DNA of 64,000 bases from Botryotinia globosa. Its lineage: Eukaryota; Ascomycota; Leotiomycetes; Helotiales; Sclerotiniaceae. How positions within the stretch are numbered: the stretch's first letter is position 1; every line of letters begins with the position of its first letter. Both the position numbers and the translations under genes were made by a program. Shown piece by piece: positions 36,963-49,202 of this stretch. A model generated the notes under the pieces. It was not told the DNA's origin, did no database searches, and saw only the letters and a list, made by a program, of their open reading frames with translations. The stretch covers positions 2,046,001-2,110,000 of the forward strand of contig RCSZ01000006.1 in NCBI GenBank assembly GCA_014898425.1, written 5' to 3'.

Positions 36963-39349
36963 AAAAAAGCGAAATGTGGCAAGGGGAATGTGTATGAGCA
37001 TGCAGAAAAGCGGATATCCTGTGCTGCGAGTTCCTGATAATTATGCGAACAATCAATACATAGCATAGCATAGCATAGCTTGTGATTGCTCAAAATATAG
37101 TTGATAAATGATAAGCTTTACTACTTGTGTGAGGTCTCCAAAATATCTTGTGGATGTTGGAAGTGCATCACGTGGTATCAAATGAAGTACAAAGCCACTT
37201 TGACTTGGCTTTACTACAAACAGGCTAGCCATAAGTTACCCCATGGTATTGAATATACATGCTAGATGGCCCTCCTATTGTGATGACTTTTGTCTTCTTG
37301 CTTGTAAGGGTTATTCCATATCGCGAAAACGTATAACTACCTACCTAGTTGTGTTTAAATGGCAACTAAGCGTTAGATAAGGCTGAAAAGTGAACTTTGT
37401 AGCTTTCTCTTGAGTACTGAGGATTGATATATAGAATTATCTACTCCAATATGAATTTAGCTTGAAATCAAGGAAATGTGGAGTAGCTGGTGTATTGAAG
37501 GGGAGCAATGGACTTCAATTATACTCCAAATCCAACAGCTGAAGGCACGAGATCGATGAACAAGTGTATCACCAGAGCTTTCGGACACGCTTCACGAGAG
37601 GGTTATTTGCATTCTTAAGAGAAAAATGTCAGCAGAGTTAATGGTGAAGGTGATACTCCGGAATTGTGAGTTGAAAGAAAAGCGTCAAATAATGAAGTCG
37701 TGCAAGGCTTTGGCTTTGGGCTATTCCCTAACGTAGCCATGGCTCTGAATTAAGCTTGTGTGAAAGATTGCCTGGTTATTTAAGCTCTTCTCATGACCTC
37801 CTTGTAAATGGGCAACATACACCACAGCATCCAAGACATCCATTGCATGCGGCTGCGCCGTTTCCAAACTACGTAATAGGATAATTGTTCTGTGAATATT
37901 TTGATTTCTGCTAGTCTATAGACTGGTAGTAGCTTGATGTGTAAGTACTGATGTATCATCTGATTATTTGACGGAATTTTAAGGAAACGACAATGATAAA
38001 CGTTAATCTTTTCAGACGATAACAAGATCTTAGGGATGATAGAATAATACAATTCGCTTTTCATGTTGAGGATGGAAGTATGAAGTGGTCTAAATGGATC
38101 CCAGCGTATGAGTCTTCATTGAACACTATGTCGTTCACCTCAGACTTAAACCTCTCCTCCTTGCTTTTCATGGATAGGGTAATTACAGCTCCTGTGTCTT
38201 CCTTCATATACCAGTTGTTGATTTTGTACAGCTATTCATGGATGGAGCTGATTTCAAGGAAAGCTAGTGGGCCAGTGAATCCGAGGTGAACCATTTGCAA
38301 GGAGAAGTGGATGCAGAACATTCAGAGCAAATAGTCTTGTAGTATAAAGTCTTCTCATTCTCCTCCAGATTTATAGACATAGACGAATCTTCCTGGACGA
38401 CGGCAATCCCAAATGGGCTGCAGAGATTCTTGCGATTGTGCTTTTCGTGCCATCTATATTGTTTTACTAGTAGGTAGTGATCTTGGACGCAAGTGTATGC
38501 TGTAGAATTGATAAATGTAGCATACTGACCAAATATCGCTCAAACTTATCCAAAGCGATGACAAATATCGGAACAATCAGAACGATAATTCCATGCATGG
38601 TCGGAATTATTAGATGGTGTAGTATGAACCTGTCAAATTAAGTCGTCCCATGTATCATCGTCGCCAACTCGTATTTTCCGTGAGTGTAACCCTTCCAAAG
38701 CATCTGGAATTAGTTGTTTACCACGATACACCACTTATGATGTGACTTCAATGTAGACCTATCAAGCCAAGCTTGAATGGAATCTCAGGAAGTGATTGCT
38801 GTTCAGAGACAGCGCACAATATCATGTAAAATTCTTTCTCGAGAGATGACTGCATATAATTTTTATTGTGTATCAATAGCGATTTTTGACCAAAAGATTT
38901 TCAGCGATCTCTCCTTACCGTCTCCTCGGGATTTGGAACGGGATCTGATAATCGGTCCGGGTTGATTATGAATCGTTGCATGTGTCATAGCCTATTGATA
39001 TCATCACCATCTCATTGTCCCGGTCGCCCATGTTCAATTGGTATTGACACATACGAGGTGAAACTTTTAACTCGTTGAAAAGTATGGTACGTCAACTATC
39101 CCCGCACTTCTCTCTTTTGTCCGTCTCGGCATGTGGGAATGTGCAACAATATGATGGGTTCATCACTTGGTAAGTAATCACATCGCATAAGTTGTAGAAC
39201 CATGAAGTTTGTGTCATTTGAAGAAATCAATTTAGAAGTGATCTTGTAGTTTAACAAGTAAAGCTTATATAGCACACCAATCTTTCACTGTTTGTTTGTA
39301 ACTATTTCTCTTTGGCCATGCACTAAGGACCTCGAGTCACTCAACCAAA
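36963..39349. other. intergenic region
   Basis: About 2.4 kb with no gene I can support. A short GCATA-type repeat lies near 37057-37078. Open frames at 37780-38289 on both strands look random. Confidence 0.55.
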
Positions 39350-40359
39350 ATGACTCAACCAAGCGCAGCCTGTTGCAAAGGTACTCCCATATCATTACAT
39401 GGGCCAAAATATAAACTATCCGGCGAGTTTATTGACATTGACGGGACAAAATATTGTAAATTCCCCTCTTCCATGAAAGAAACTTGCTAAAAACATATTG
39501 TACAGACGTCACTGGACCCGAGAATGCCACATCAGCTATTCTTTTAGTCTATGACATCTTCGGGTTTTGGACTCAGACACTCCTAGGTGCTGATATTCTC
39601 GCTATCACCAAGACTTCATCATCTCCTCAAGGTATCAAAGTATTTGTACCAGATTTCTTTGGACCGGGCAATGAAGCGGACATTGCTTATTGGCCTGCGG
39701 ATACAGATGATAAATGGGAATACATCTTCAAGGTATTTAAAGAGCAAGCTGAAAAAGACAAGAACCTAAAGAAACTCTGGGATTTTATGAATGTGTTGAA
39801 GAAAAGAGATGAAGTCCAGAATGTAAAGAGTTGGGGCGTTGCTGGATATTGTTGGGGCGCAAAGGTTCGTGAATTTCATTTTGGACTTCAATTGGATGCA
39901 TATAGTGATGATAAAGTCCTGACCATTATGAATAGATAGTGACAATGGCTTCGCAAGAAGGAACTATCTTCAAGGCAGGAGCTCAAACACATCCATCTTT
40001 GGTAGACCCGGAAGATGCCAAATTGGTGACGATCCCACAAATTGTTCTACTAAGTAAAGATGAAGATAAAGAGGTCTGTATCATTGTTTTCAACATAATA
40101 GGATGATGCTGCTGAAACTCTGTAGCAATGTAAAGCATATGAGAACAATGTAAAGGTCGAAAAGTACTTTGAGGCTTTCGATGATCAAGTGCACGGCTGG
40201 ATGTCTTCAATGTGAGTAGCTTATTAGCTTAAAAGCTTAGTATAGCCTTTTGCTGACCAAAATTTCCTAAAAAGGGGCGACTTGGAAACCCCAAGGACTC
40301 GTGAAGAATACTATCGTGGATACAAATTATGGAGTGACTTTTTCGCAAAGTATCTATGA
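39350..40359 (+). CDS. dienelactone hydrolase family protein
   Basis: Five exons (39350-39455, 39506-39864, 39936-40073, 40126-40211, 40275-40359) with introns of 50-71 nt give 257 residues. It has an alpha/beta hydrolase fold of the dienelactone hydrolase type. The nucleophile elbow GYCWGA places Cys151 as nucleophile, Asp197 or Asp199 (LLSKDEDK) is the likely acid, and His224 in QVHGW the base. The N-terminal ACCKGTPISLHGPKY region is shared by fungal members such as the yeast Aim2 group. These proteins are thought to cleave lactones or esters in the cytosol, but the substrate here is unknown. The start follows ACCAAAATG, a good fungal context. Confidence 0.93.
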
Positions 40360-41652
40360 ATTATTGGGCAAGTTTATTGAAGAAATGGATCAAGGGATTT
40401 CTTCTATGGCAACAGAAGAGAACCAATACTGATGTGTATCTAATAATAAATATCTCTGGAAAAGTTCAATATTAGAGTTCCGAGAAGATCTGGTAGATCG
40501 TCGACCGAGATTGCCACGTGATATGATTCACTTGAAACTAGCTTCTCCGTCGCTTCCCCGCACTCTTCATGACATTAATCACCACTTCACGTTTGAGCTT
40601 TCATTCGTTTGACATCACAATCAAAATTGCATTCAAATCATACGTACAACCATAACAGTGAGGTGCTTTTTGAATATGCAGAGGCAATGGACAAACGTTC
40701 TGTTCGGCGAGACTATCTTCGGTTTGTATTGCTATCCTGAACGGCTGTTATCATGGGCGTGGGACTACAGTCGAAGAGCAGAGTCGAAGTTCTGATGATG
40801 ACCTCGCTGGGCGAGGTTATTCATTCTCAGGGATAGTTTGGAATTTGGTGTTTGTATCAACGTTTCTGGCTGCTGCTCACAATCTTCAAAAATATTTCTG
40901 AAGCCGGAGATCTATCTAGTCATGACCTCACTTAGCGAAGTTATTTGTAATTCTATGTTCGGATTTGATGTTTATAATGATGTTTTATTCGTGCTGCTCA
41001 TAATCTTTGAAACAAATTTCTCAAATCGGAGATCTAGTGATGAGCGAGGTCATTTGTATGATTAGCGACGATTTGCAATTGGGATTTGGTGTGCTTGTTG
41101 AAGTAGCTGGGAGGTGGGTGTTTTTTATCTGTTGGGGATGGTGCTGGTTTTGGGATTTGAGAGTATGGGAAGGGAGTGTGGAAATGAGTTGGTTGGTGGT
41201 GGGATGGATCTTGTGAGTGGATGGTTGGAGGGGTTTCTGTGATTCTATTTGGATCTATGGGGAGTTGATTTGAAGCGTGGAGCGTGGAGTAGGGTGTATA
41301 GTTTACACTCTGGAGGTGAAATTTCATTCGATTGAGGTTTTATAATTAACGTTTTGTGATCTTGGAGGTCTTGATAATTAGTACTGTCCTGCAATAATTT
41401 GCATCATAAGAACCGGGGTAGCGCATATTTTTCATGCTCTCTTTTCTTCACTACTACATATTTCCTGTCTTTAACAGTATACCGCATTTCTACTATCGGT
41501 CAATTTGGATAAAATCTGGCTGGCTTGAGGGGAATTGAAGTTTCAATCATGGCATGGTCAAAAAGGGGTTCTAAGTTACATAAGTATAATGTGAAGAACC
41601 TGTCGTACTTGGATCAGATATCTTGTGGGTGAGCTGGCTGGCGCTCGTGCTG
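40360..41652. other. intergenic region with degenerate tandem repeat
   Basis: About 1.3 kb between a plus-strand and a minus-strand gene end. It contains the degenerate tandem duplication listed at 40795-41105 and a G/T-rich stretch (41090-41260). No gene is supported. Confidence 0.55.
40795..41105. repeat. degenerate tandem repeat, unit about 120 bp
   Basis: Two and a half imperfect units. Each begins near GACCTCGCT/GACCTCACT and continues through TGGAATTTGGTGTT/CGGATTTGATGTTT and GCTGCTCACAATCTT/GCTGCTCATAATCTT to CGGAGATCTA. The first unit opens with a hairpin, CCTCGC-TGG-GCGAGG, which is mutated in the second. Confidence 0.7.
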
Positions 41653-42482
41653 TTAGAGATCTGTATCTTCGCAGTCATACTGATCCAATCTCAAAGATGA
41701 GATTTCCTTCACAATGTCTTCTTCTTTGTCCGGAATAACAAGCGACCACGTTGTGACGTCTGCCTCAGGCTTGCGAGGTTGGAGTTGGAGAGATCCTTCG
41801 CCATTTTCCTCCAAGTTTTCATTTCTTTCGTGGGTCTCACGTATGAGGTTATCGATTTTTTCCAACAAATCCTCCTCGGACAAATCTCTAAAGGTATCGT
41901 CATTTTCGGCTTGCATGAGGAGTTCCTTCAAAAAGGCATCAATATCTCCTTGGTAGCCAAATCTTTGCACTCGGATACGAAGATAATCTTCGGTCAATTC
42001 CGGAATATCTTCATCAGGATCAGGATCTGCCTCCGACCATTTTTCACTGTCGATAACGATTTCTTCAGATTTGTTGGTACGTTGTTTAGTCGCCGACATC
42101 TCGGACTTTCTTCTCTTCTTTGTGGGGGGACTTCCTGATTCAACTTTGGCGAACCATTTTCCATCCTTAAATTTGCCAAAAGCCGTCTTGATTTCTTCTC
42201 CTGCTCTCTTCCTGAGTTTGCTAGTAATTCAATTGATGACCTAGAACAATTAGCAATTGAGATTTTAATAGTCCCAAAAGAAATGCACACCTCTGGATCC
42301 CCCAACACTGCATTTATCTTATCAGGTGGCAAATCCCAGAATTCTTGTTTGAATTTTTCAAATTCAACGGAATCATCATCATCTGTGCGATAATTTCTTT
42401 TGACAGCTTTAGCAGCAGGTTCAGCTTTAGGTGGAAACTTGGGTGGCATTTTGATATTTCGAAGGGAAAGCTTGCTAGGCAT
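41653..42482 (-). CDS. acidic protein of unknown function with NLS-like motif
   Basis: Two exons (42289-42482, 41653-42220; 68-nt intron) give 253 residues. The N-terminus is basic (MPSKLSLRNIKMPPKFPPK). It is followed by an acidic patch RTDDDDSVEFEKF and FWDLPPDKINAVLGDPEVKL. Near residues 96-105 PPTKKRRKSE looks like a nuclear localisation signal. The C-terminal half is strongly acidic (EADPDPDEDIPELTEDYLRI) with predicted helices. The donor GT|GTGCAT was chosen because it is the one that keeps both coding frames joined. I do not recognise a family. A nuclear role is a guess from the motif. Confidence 0.8.
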
Positions 42483-43409
42483 GATTAGCTTATACTTCAA
42501 ATTAATTGTTAAGATTATTGGTCAGGTAGGTAATCTTCGCAGACAAGTTTACCTTGAAATCAATGTAAACAATGTATACAAAGTAGAGGTGAACATACGT
42601 CGAATATATTAAATGTAACCCTACCAAGGCAAAGGTAGGTATTCTCAGTTGGAGGAAAGTTTTGATTTGAAGGAGACCCTGCCAGAGCAAGGCTAGGGGT
42701 TCTCGGCGCGATCGATTAGTAAAAGATTGTATAAGATTAGGAATTGAGGTCAGGAAGCTGATGGTAAGTAGATCTCGGGAATGTTAGCGCGAAAATCGAA
42801 ACCTAAGCGAGAGTTAGCGTGAGATAATGTGATACTCTGCAACTTTAAAATGCTAGCGTGCACGGATCATGATGCTTCCAGTTCATGAAATTGAATATGA
42901 ATTATATGCTGTTTTTGATTTTTCATACTCGTACATAATTAAAACATTCTTCTATAAACCGGATAGACTTTCATCAGACTCCTAGCTAACTCCCACCACG
43001 ATCCCACATACAGACAATAGAAACATCGAGACGCGACTTTCAGCTCTATAACTCTCCATATATTCATACTATTTCATTTGTGCTTGCTTCGAATCAAAGA
43101 CTTATAGATAACCTCGCCCGGCGGGTTCATCTCAAACAACTCAGTCCTTCAAACTTTAGCTATTACAACCACGTCCACACCACCTCAAGGAAAACTACTC
43201 ATGCTAATGCTCACTCACATCTATCAACGAAACAGCATCTTATCAAGGAACGCGCTCATCATGGTCATGAGATACTATGTACTATCAATTAGTCGAACGT
43301 CCATTCAGTGTTTTCAAGCATGAGTGGACTTTGAATATTGTGAACTTACTGGGACTGTTAATTAACATCATATTGTTTTGACGACCTTGCCGATATCCGA
43401 GGATCGAGT
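42483..43409. other. intergenic region
   Basis: About 0.9 kb upstream of the acidic protein gene and downstream of the next minus-strand gene. It holds only short random frames. Confidence 0.5.
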
Positions 43410-44077
43410 TCAGTTGCGATCATGAGTTGCTTCTGAGCTTGCCCTGGGCCTTTTGGCAACTCCATTTGTTTCCGCCGTCGGTGTGCAATGCCATGGAAGA
43501 GCAGGTGGTTTTGACAATCTATCTCGCAATCTTGTCATTGATGCTTCATCCAAACAATGATCACCAGTTTTTGAATTTATTTGCTGTCCGAAAACGTGAA
43601 AATGTGGTTGATCCTGTGTAATAATCTGTGTGTATGTGTGGAACAAGCGCAAGTAGGTAAGCTTGTCCATGTTTTGCCCTCCTTTCAACCAGTACCTCGA
43701 TCGAGCTTCGGACATGAAGTTATTTGCGAATGTATGTCCAATAGGTGAATAATGTGAATAGCCATCATCACTCATGGGGGTACTCGTCATCTATTCTTGG
43801 GTCAGCGGGTATCCAACGAGAGCGTGATCATGTTGAGAAGCCTTACTGTAATGAAAGTTACTTTAAGTCCCTTCCCGTGAGACTCGGTATCGGTTACTAG
43901 TATGGGGTGATTGTACGCTCCTTTGTTTAATTCACACTTAGGCTGACACAGACGCGAGTGTTGCTCGCAAGTGAAAACAGTGGTGCCTTTGAGAACTGGG
44001 AGCCATAAAATACAGCCAGGACCGATGTCCAGGGCAACCGCGGGTTTTGTTCTCGCTGCGGGAGGTGTGTTCGGCAT
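43410..44077 (-). CDS. unknown small fungal protein, paralogue of 44903-46231
   Basis: Two exons (43847-44077, 43410-43790; 56-nt intron, phase 0) give 203 residues. The first exon encodes PGCILWLPVLKG, spaced cysteines and AYNHPILV. The second encodes YSPIGHTFANNF and then YWLKGGQNMDKLTYLRLFHT. The same order, GCI(V/L)WLP, cysteines, YNHP(V/I), then Y/WLxxGxxxxKxxY, occurs in the neighbour at 44903-46231, with an intron at the same place. I recall fungal proteins of unknown function with GC.WLP and HPV.VL motifs, so this is probably a lineage-expanded family. Function is unknown. Confidence 0.72.
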
Positions 44078-44902
44078 GTTTTGTTTGAGCACTATTGTGA
44101 TGACCCAGGAATTTTCTGTGATTCAGAATGGGTAATGATAGATGTGAGGTCTGAACTTCTGTTTGACTGAATGGGCGTGAAACGAAAGATATACAGGATG
44201 CGAAGTCGATATCTATCGGAGATTCATAAAACTCTGAGTTTGAATGGAGATATTTTGGGAATCCGACGAAAGTCTAGTCGCATAGTGGGCTATATAGACC
44301 AAGAAATCCCCCCCAGGAATCTATCAATGTCCTAGAAACAACACATGCAATGGCGTTGTCGATATAGAAACTGTTGCAATAATAGTATGATACATTGTTG
44401 TCTATACGAAAGAAACTTTTAAAACAATTGTTAGCCACTGCAGATACACAAAGGAGTCCAAGATGTATGGCTGAATCAAGTCTCAAATCCAAGACATACG
44501 ACACGATTTTGATCCTTGATTAGCGAACTTCCTTTGTTCCGAAGATCGCAGATATATTGAGTTTCAAAGCCGCTGCCTCGTTGTGTTTTGGAGCCTGCGA
44601 GAAACTCATCGTACCGAAGTTTTTGAGGACACTTTTAGCACGGCGTAGGGTCTCTTTACTTGGCTAAATCATATTGTAATATGGTTCAAACATTGCTGTA
44701 GTATTAGAAAATTAGCCCATACGAGACTGCGCTATACAATACTCCACTTTGAACTATTCAATGTGGACCTTTTCATTCCCATTCATGAGTCAGCTTCGCT
44801 AAAGAAAATGATTCCAATGAATATTCAAACTCAAACGCCTCATATACATGTACCCCTCAAAATACCTCGCTAAATCATGTTTTCTGACCTCCTAGCCAAA
44901 AA
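44078..44902. other. spacer between two paralogues
   Basis: About 0.8 kb between the two paralogous genes. A frame at 44274-44504 shows no similarity to either neighbour, so I treat the stretch as intergenic. Confidence 0.5.
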
Positions 44903-46231
44903 CTACTTCCCATACAACCACCAAACAAACCCACCCAATCCCAAAAATACAACCACAAGCTGCACAAACAAACCACCCTCATATGTCTCCCCTTCATCTC
45001 CATTCCAATTCTCATTCCCGCTCCTACTACCGAACCCTCCTCCCTCCAAATCATGAGTCCGAGTATTACTGTTGCGTATCCTTGCATCCCAATGCGAACG
45101 ATCATAGCGTTCCACTGACGGAAGCGCAACGTGGTAAGTTGGACGTGAAGGACGGGATGGAACATTAGTATGGTATTGTTGATGTCCTGTTGGCAAAGGT
45201 GGAGAAGGTGATGGAGAGGGCGGAAGATGAGAGGGAATAGGATACGAGTTTTGGGTGAGAGATTGGCGTTCGTTCGAGAGACTAGTTGCACGGCTATAGG
45301 TGTACCATCCTGGTGACGGGGTTGTGGGAACAGTGTGTATTTGTGGAGTTGTTTGGGGAAGATGGGGGAAATCAATAGATCGGGTTGGTTCGGAAAGGCT
45401 TCTCTGATCTAGAGGTCGTCTTGTGCCTTCAGGGATCTGTTGCGAAGCCAATGCATTCCCTCTGATTTCCTCCCATGGGTCTCTGAATGTAACTCTCGGT
45501 CCGTTCTGTCCCCTTCTCCTCTCAGAATTTACATTCCCTTCCTTCCCCTTCATAACTACCGTATCTATCCATTCCACTCTATCCTTATCCATATCAAATA
45601 TCTCAATCAAATCCAGATAACTCGTTTTACAAAGTCTTTTATCAAAAGCTCTGGAATCTGACTTGAAGCCATAAGCACGAAGCGTTGAGAGGGGGGTTGG
45701 GTGTATATGCTCAGTGACGATGAAGGATGGTTGTTTCAATGTTTTTCCTGCTTCGAGATAAAGTTTTATTTCGAGATCGGTATCTGGGTTTTCTAGATCC
45801 CGAGGGGTTTGGGATATGGCAATGCGGGATGTCTGGTTGTGTTTTTGACGGGGTTTGGATGTCATCTAGCGGTGATGATATGTTGTTAGCTTCTAAACGA
45901 CACCCACCTTCTTTCTCACAAGTAACAACATTGAACAAATAAAAAGACAAATCTCTACCATAGCAACGGAACAAATATCTCCCTCATGCTCCAAAATCAC
46001 AACCGGATGATTATACCCCTCATGATTCAAGCATCTCCCATTACAGCAAGTTTTCCCACGATTACAAACTAAATCTCCATCGCTTTCCAATTTAGACGGA
46101 AGCCATACTATACAACCGACACAAATATCGTTTTTCTTCAAATTTGGACGAATACCGACCCCGGAATGTGTTTCGCGGGGTGGACTGCGTCGGGATATGC
46201 GGGTTGCATGACGACTGCGCGTGCGAGGCAT
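44903..46231 (-). CDS. unknown protein with C-terminal membrane anchor, paralogue of 43410-44077
   Basis: Two exons (45959-46231, 44903-45865; 93-nt intron, phase 0) give 411 residues. The N-terminal part shares the pattern CVGCIVWLPSK, cysteines, GYNHPVVIL with the neighbour. The second exon aligns through LYLEAGKTLKQPSFIVTEHI and SYLDLIEIFDMD. Unlike the neighbour it continues for about 230 residues of Pro/Ser/Arg-rich linker. It ends in a single hydrophobic helix (FVQLVVVFLGLGGFVWWLYG), giving a tail-anchor topology. I set the start at 46231 (MPRTRSRHATR), the first ATG of the frame. The membrane location is inferred from the helix alone. Confidence 0.72.
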
Positions 46232-46363
46232 TTGATTAATCGTAGGAGATCGGAATTTCGAAGTCAATTTAGAGATATGGATAAAATCAAAACGATAACA
46301 AAAACAGAAGACATGTAATACAATATATCATCAAGAAAGAAAGCAAGTGACGCAAATCCCCAT

Positions 46364-46896
46364 TTATCCCTCCCCGCCCCTGTACGACCTGTGCGCCAGC
46401 TGTGCGACATCGACAAGCTGCACTGCATATTCATCGCGGAACGTGTGGGATTTGTGGCCAATGGAAATTTGTTTGTGAGTAATGAATGGATGGGATTTGA
46501 TGGTGGTGGGTTTCTGTGCCACAGTGACCTTTTCGGAGACCATCGTGTATGGCTTTTTGTTAGGCTGAATTTGGGGAAGGGTTTGGGGGCTAAGGGAACG
46601 GGAGGTTTGCGAGGGGATGAAATGTGATGGAGATGGGGCTTGGGGCTGAGAAGGTGATGAAATATTTCTCTCGCATTGAGAGGCTAATTGTTGCAATGTT
46701 TCTGTGGGGCAAAGTTGGGGATTTTCGAGGGTAAATTGATTGTTACGACGAGAGTAAATTCTTTACATTAAGAATATAGCAATGCCGGTTTGTTTTTATC
46801 AGTACTGTGATAAAGTTTCATCTAAGATACATATTTGGGAACCGAAGATACATATTTGGGAACCGAAGATACATATTTGGGAACCGAAGATACATA
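46364..46896 (-). CDS. possible small protein with N-terminal MYLRFPN repeats
   Basis: Exon 2 (46364-46760) is coding-like: NNQFTLENPQLCPTETLQQL, then Ser/Pro-rich sequence, then HKQISIGHKSHTFRDEYAVQ, ending at a stop at 46364. It lacks a start codon for its upstream part. The only upstream exon that joins in frame (46832-46896, 70-nt intron GTATCT...AAAG) lies in the 21-bp tandem repeat. It reads MYLRFPN three times, giving about 153 residues in total. No family is recognised. The repeat may instead be an untranslated leader, with translation from the internal ATG at 46543. Confidence 0.4.
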
Positions 46897-46909
46897 TTTG
46901 GGAACCGAA
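46826..46909. repeat. four perfect tandem 21-bp units
   Basis: Four identical head-to-tail 21-bp units (starting GATACATATTTGGG on the plus strand). The unit is seven codons long, so the minus-strand frame stays open through any copy number. Each unit contains an ATG and a GTATCT donor-like site on the minus strand. Confidence 0.95.
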
Positions 46910-47139
46910 GAGTTTAGGTTGTGGTGATATTGTATCTAGATCGTAGATGCAACTATCAAATCAATGAATCGAGATTCCTTTTTCTCCCTCGCTGCGGGCT
47001 CGAGATTGACTAATGCTTGCTTTGCTTCTATCTTATTCTGCATCTGCATCATCTGAATTCAGTTCTACAGTGATAAAGCCTTATGCTTCTCTTATCAGAC
47101 TCTCAAATGTTTCATCGTCTTTCGTCTCGATGCAACCCT

Positions 47140-48429
47140 TTAATCCTGTATATCACTATCGTATATTATGTTTTGTCTACTATGCCATTGCTTTTCGATA
47201 TCAATAGAAAGAGCACCTCCAACTCCAACCTTAACACCTGTGAAGACCATATCCTCCTTCCAAGTTTTGTAAAGGTCGCCTCCGAAAGTTCCAGTTAAAG
47301 CTGTACCCAAGGGATCACTGAAAGTAATCGAACAGAGATATTGACCCGGGACCGGCTCGCTATCTATTTTATATTCCCCGCGCCATCGATAATTCCACAT
47401 TGGATTGTGGAGAGAGGGCTTTTCTGCGGAGGGAAATGAGAATGCTTCCGCCGTAGATTTGCACCAAAGACGTTTGGCGTTGGGACTTGCACATTTAATA
47501 TCCTCATCATTGTCATCTTTCTTCTCTTTTTCAGACTTCCCGAAGGTAATATTTTCTCGCTTGATATTCGGATCAGCTAGTCTAGCCGAATTTTTCTCAA
47601 CAGTTGGAAGTCGTTGTTCAACCCGAAATAGACCTGATACCCCACCGAAATCGAACTCCCCAAAGAGTTGGCATTGACCATCAGATTCTTGACTATAAAT
47701 ACTGAGTGTGAGAGGAGTGGACCATCTCTTTTCCATCTCCAAGCAAGATATATGCCAATCCCCAGTGACTTCCCAGGTTTTTTCGTCTGCTGCGCGGATT
47801 ACATCATCATGAGCTTCGCTAATAATGTCTTGAGAATCTTTCATAGCTTCCGGGGCCTTTCGTATTGCTTTACCTCGGATCTGATGTATCCCCTGAAGTT
47901 CATCCTTGACAGCCTGTACAGTTCTTCCTACGGCTATATGGATGAGCGAGCAAAGGTCTCTTTGGAGTGGCGGCTCGTCGAATTTTGAAGTTTCCAATGA
48001 TTTGTATACGAGACCGAGTGATAGAGCAGCTTTTCGAATCTCAGCTGCTGATAATAAGTCAATCGTCATGAAAACCGCGTTTTCTCGTTACAATATATTG
48101 CGTCTTGTAATCATCTCGCATTGCGGTTTCCAATGCAATCAGTTTGGACACCATAGGTTTGTGCCCATCTTTTCGCAATCTATCTACCATTTCGTAGATT
48201 GTGCCGGTTCTTTTAAGACCTCTGAGAAAAATTGAGCTTTCCAGAAGGACTCTGACCGCGTTCCACCCCCATCAGCAGAGAGAAATCGTGTTTCGAGTTG
48301 AGAATCAAAGGTATGGTTGTTTGACTTCATCCTGTAACCATCGTAAATTAACTTGTTGTTGCCAAATTTTCTTTCGATCGGAAGCATTTTTCTCCTGATG
48401 GAGAAATCTGATAGGTCGCTATCACTCAT
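47140..48429 (-). CDS. unknown fungal protein, paralogue of 49203-50588
   Basis: Three exons (48257-48429, 48092-48209, 47140-48039) chosen by frame and similarity to the neighbour give 396 residues. Shared blocks with the neighbour, in order: SADGGG, MVDRLRKDGHKP, SKFDEPP, TGDWHIS, CQLFGEFDFGGVSGLFRVEQ, SPNAK, NYRWRGEY, LCSITFSDPLGTALTGTFGG and FTGVKVGVG. The two halves, WHIS...EFDFG..SG.F and YRWRGE...ITF.DP.GT.LTGTFG, look like two beta-rich domains separated by an acidic linker (EKEKKDDNDEDIK). I recall similar motifs in other ascomycete proteins of unknown function. The donor GTCAGA of intron 1 is weak. Confidence 0.68.
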
Positions 48430-49202
48430 GATGACCCTGCTGTGTTGAAAGAGGTAGATAGCGAGGATGAAGAAGAAGGAAATAAAGATAAAATTGACTG
48501 AACAAGTCTGAAAATTCGTTCATTTATGGAACTTGCCTTGTCTTTCGAACTGATTATTATAAGTTGGTTGTGTCGATTGCAACTACTCTTTTAATGGGCG
48601 ATTCAAACATCATTGATACGGCAGAGTGCCTGGATCCAACCAGACGTGCAAGCTTATGTAGCTCGAGTCTGAAATAATATAGAATAGTGTGGAATAACCA
48701 CATCATGAGCAGATACTCTCAAGTAAATTGACGGGTGCTCACCGTGCACTAAGCTAGTAAACTGTATTACCAAATCACAAAGTTGAGATTTGATCAGCTC
48801 AAGGTTATATCAACCTATGACTACTACTGCCTTATTGTATGTTGCTGAAGCTTGCGGCTTAATGACCATTCTCTGTGAATCATCTTTCAAACGGAACGAA
48901 TAGAACTTTATTAAGGTTGAGAGAATGCAACCGAGTGGGATAAAGCTGTAAACAACTGGTGAGTAAGTTGGCTCAATGTCTATGTTGAAATGAATTATGA
49001 GACAAGACTATAACTAAAAGATTCATTAACGAAAACAACGTGATCGAATCGCTGAGCATCTAAAATATATACGGTGTGATTAATTGAGTCCTCATACCCA
49101 TAATGAACCTGAGACTGCTTCTCTGCTTCTATCCCACCACTTCTGTCGAATGTTAAAAGGTTGCAGACAACAGGAGCTGTAGTGCTTTTTTGCGGGTGGT
49201 TT
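48430..49202. other. spacer between two paralogues
   Basis: About 0.8 kb between the paralogous genes at 47140-48429 and 49203-50588. No further gene is seen. Confidence 0.5.
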
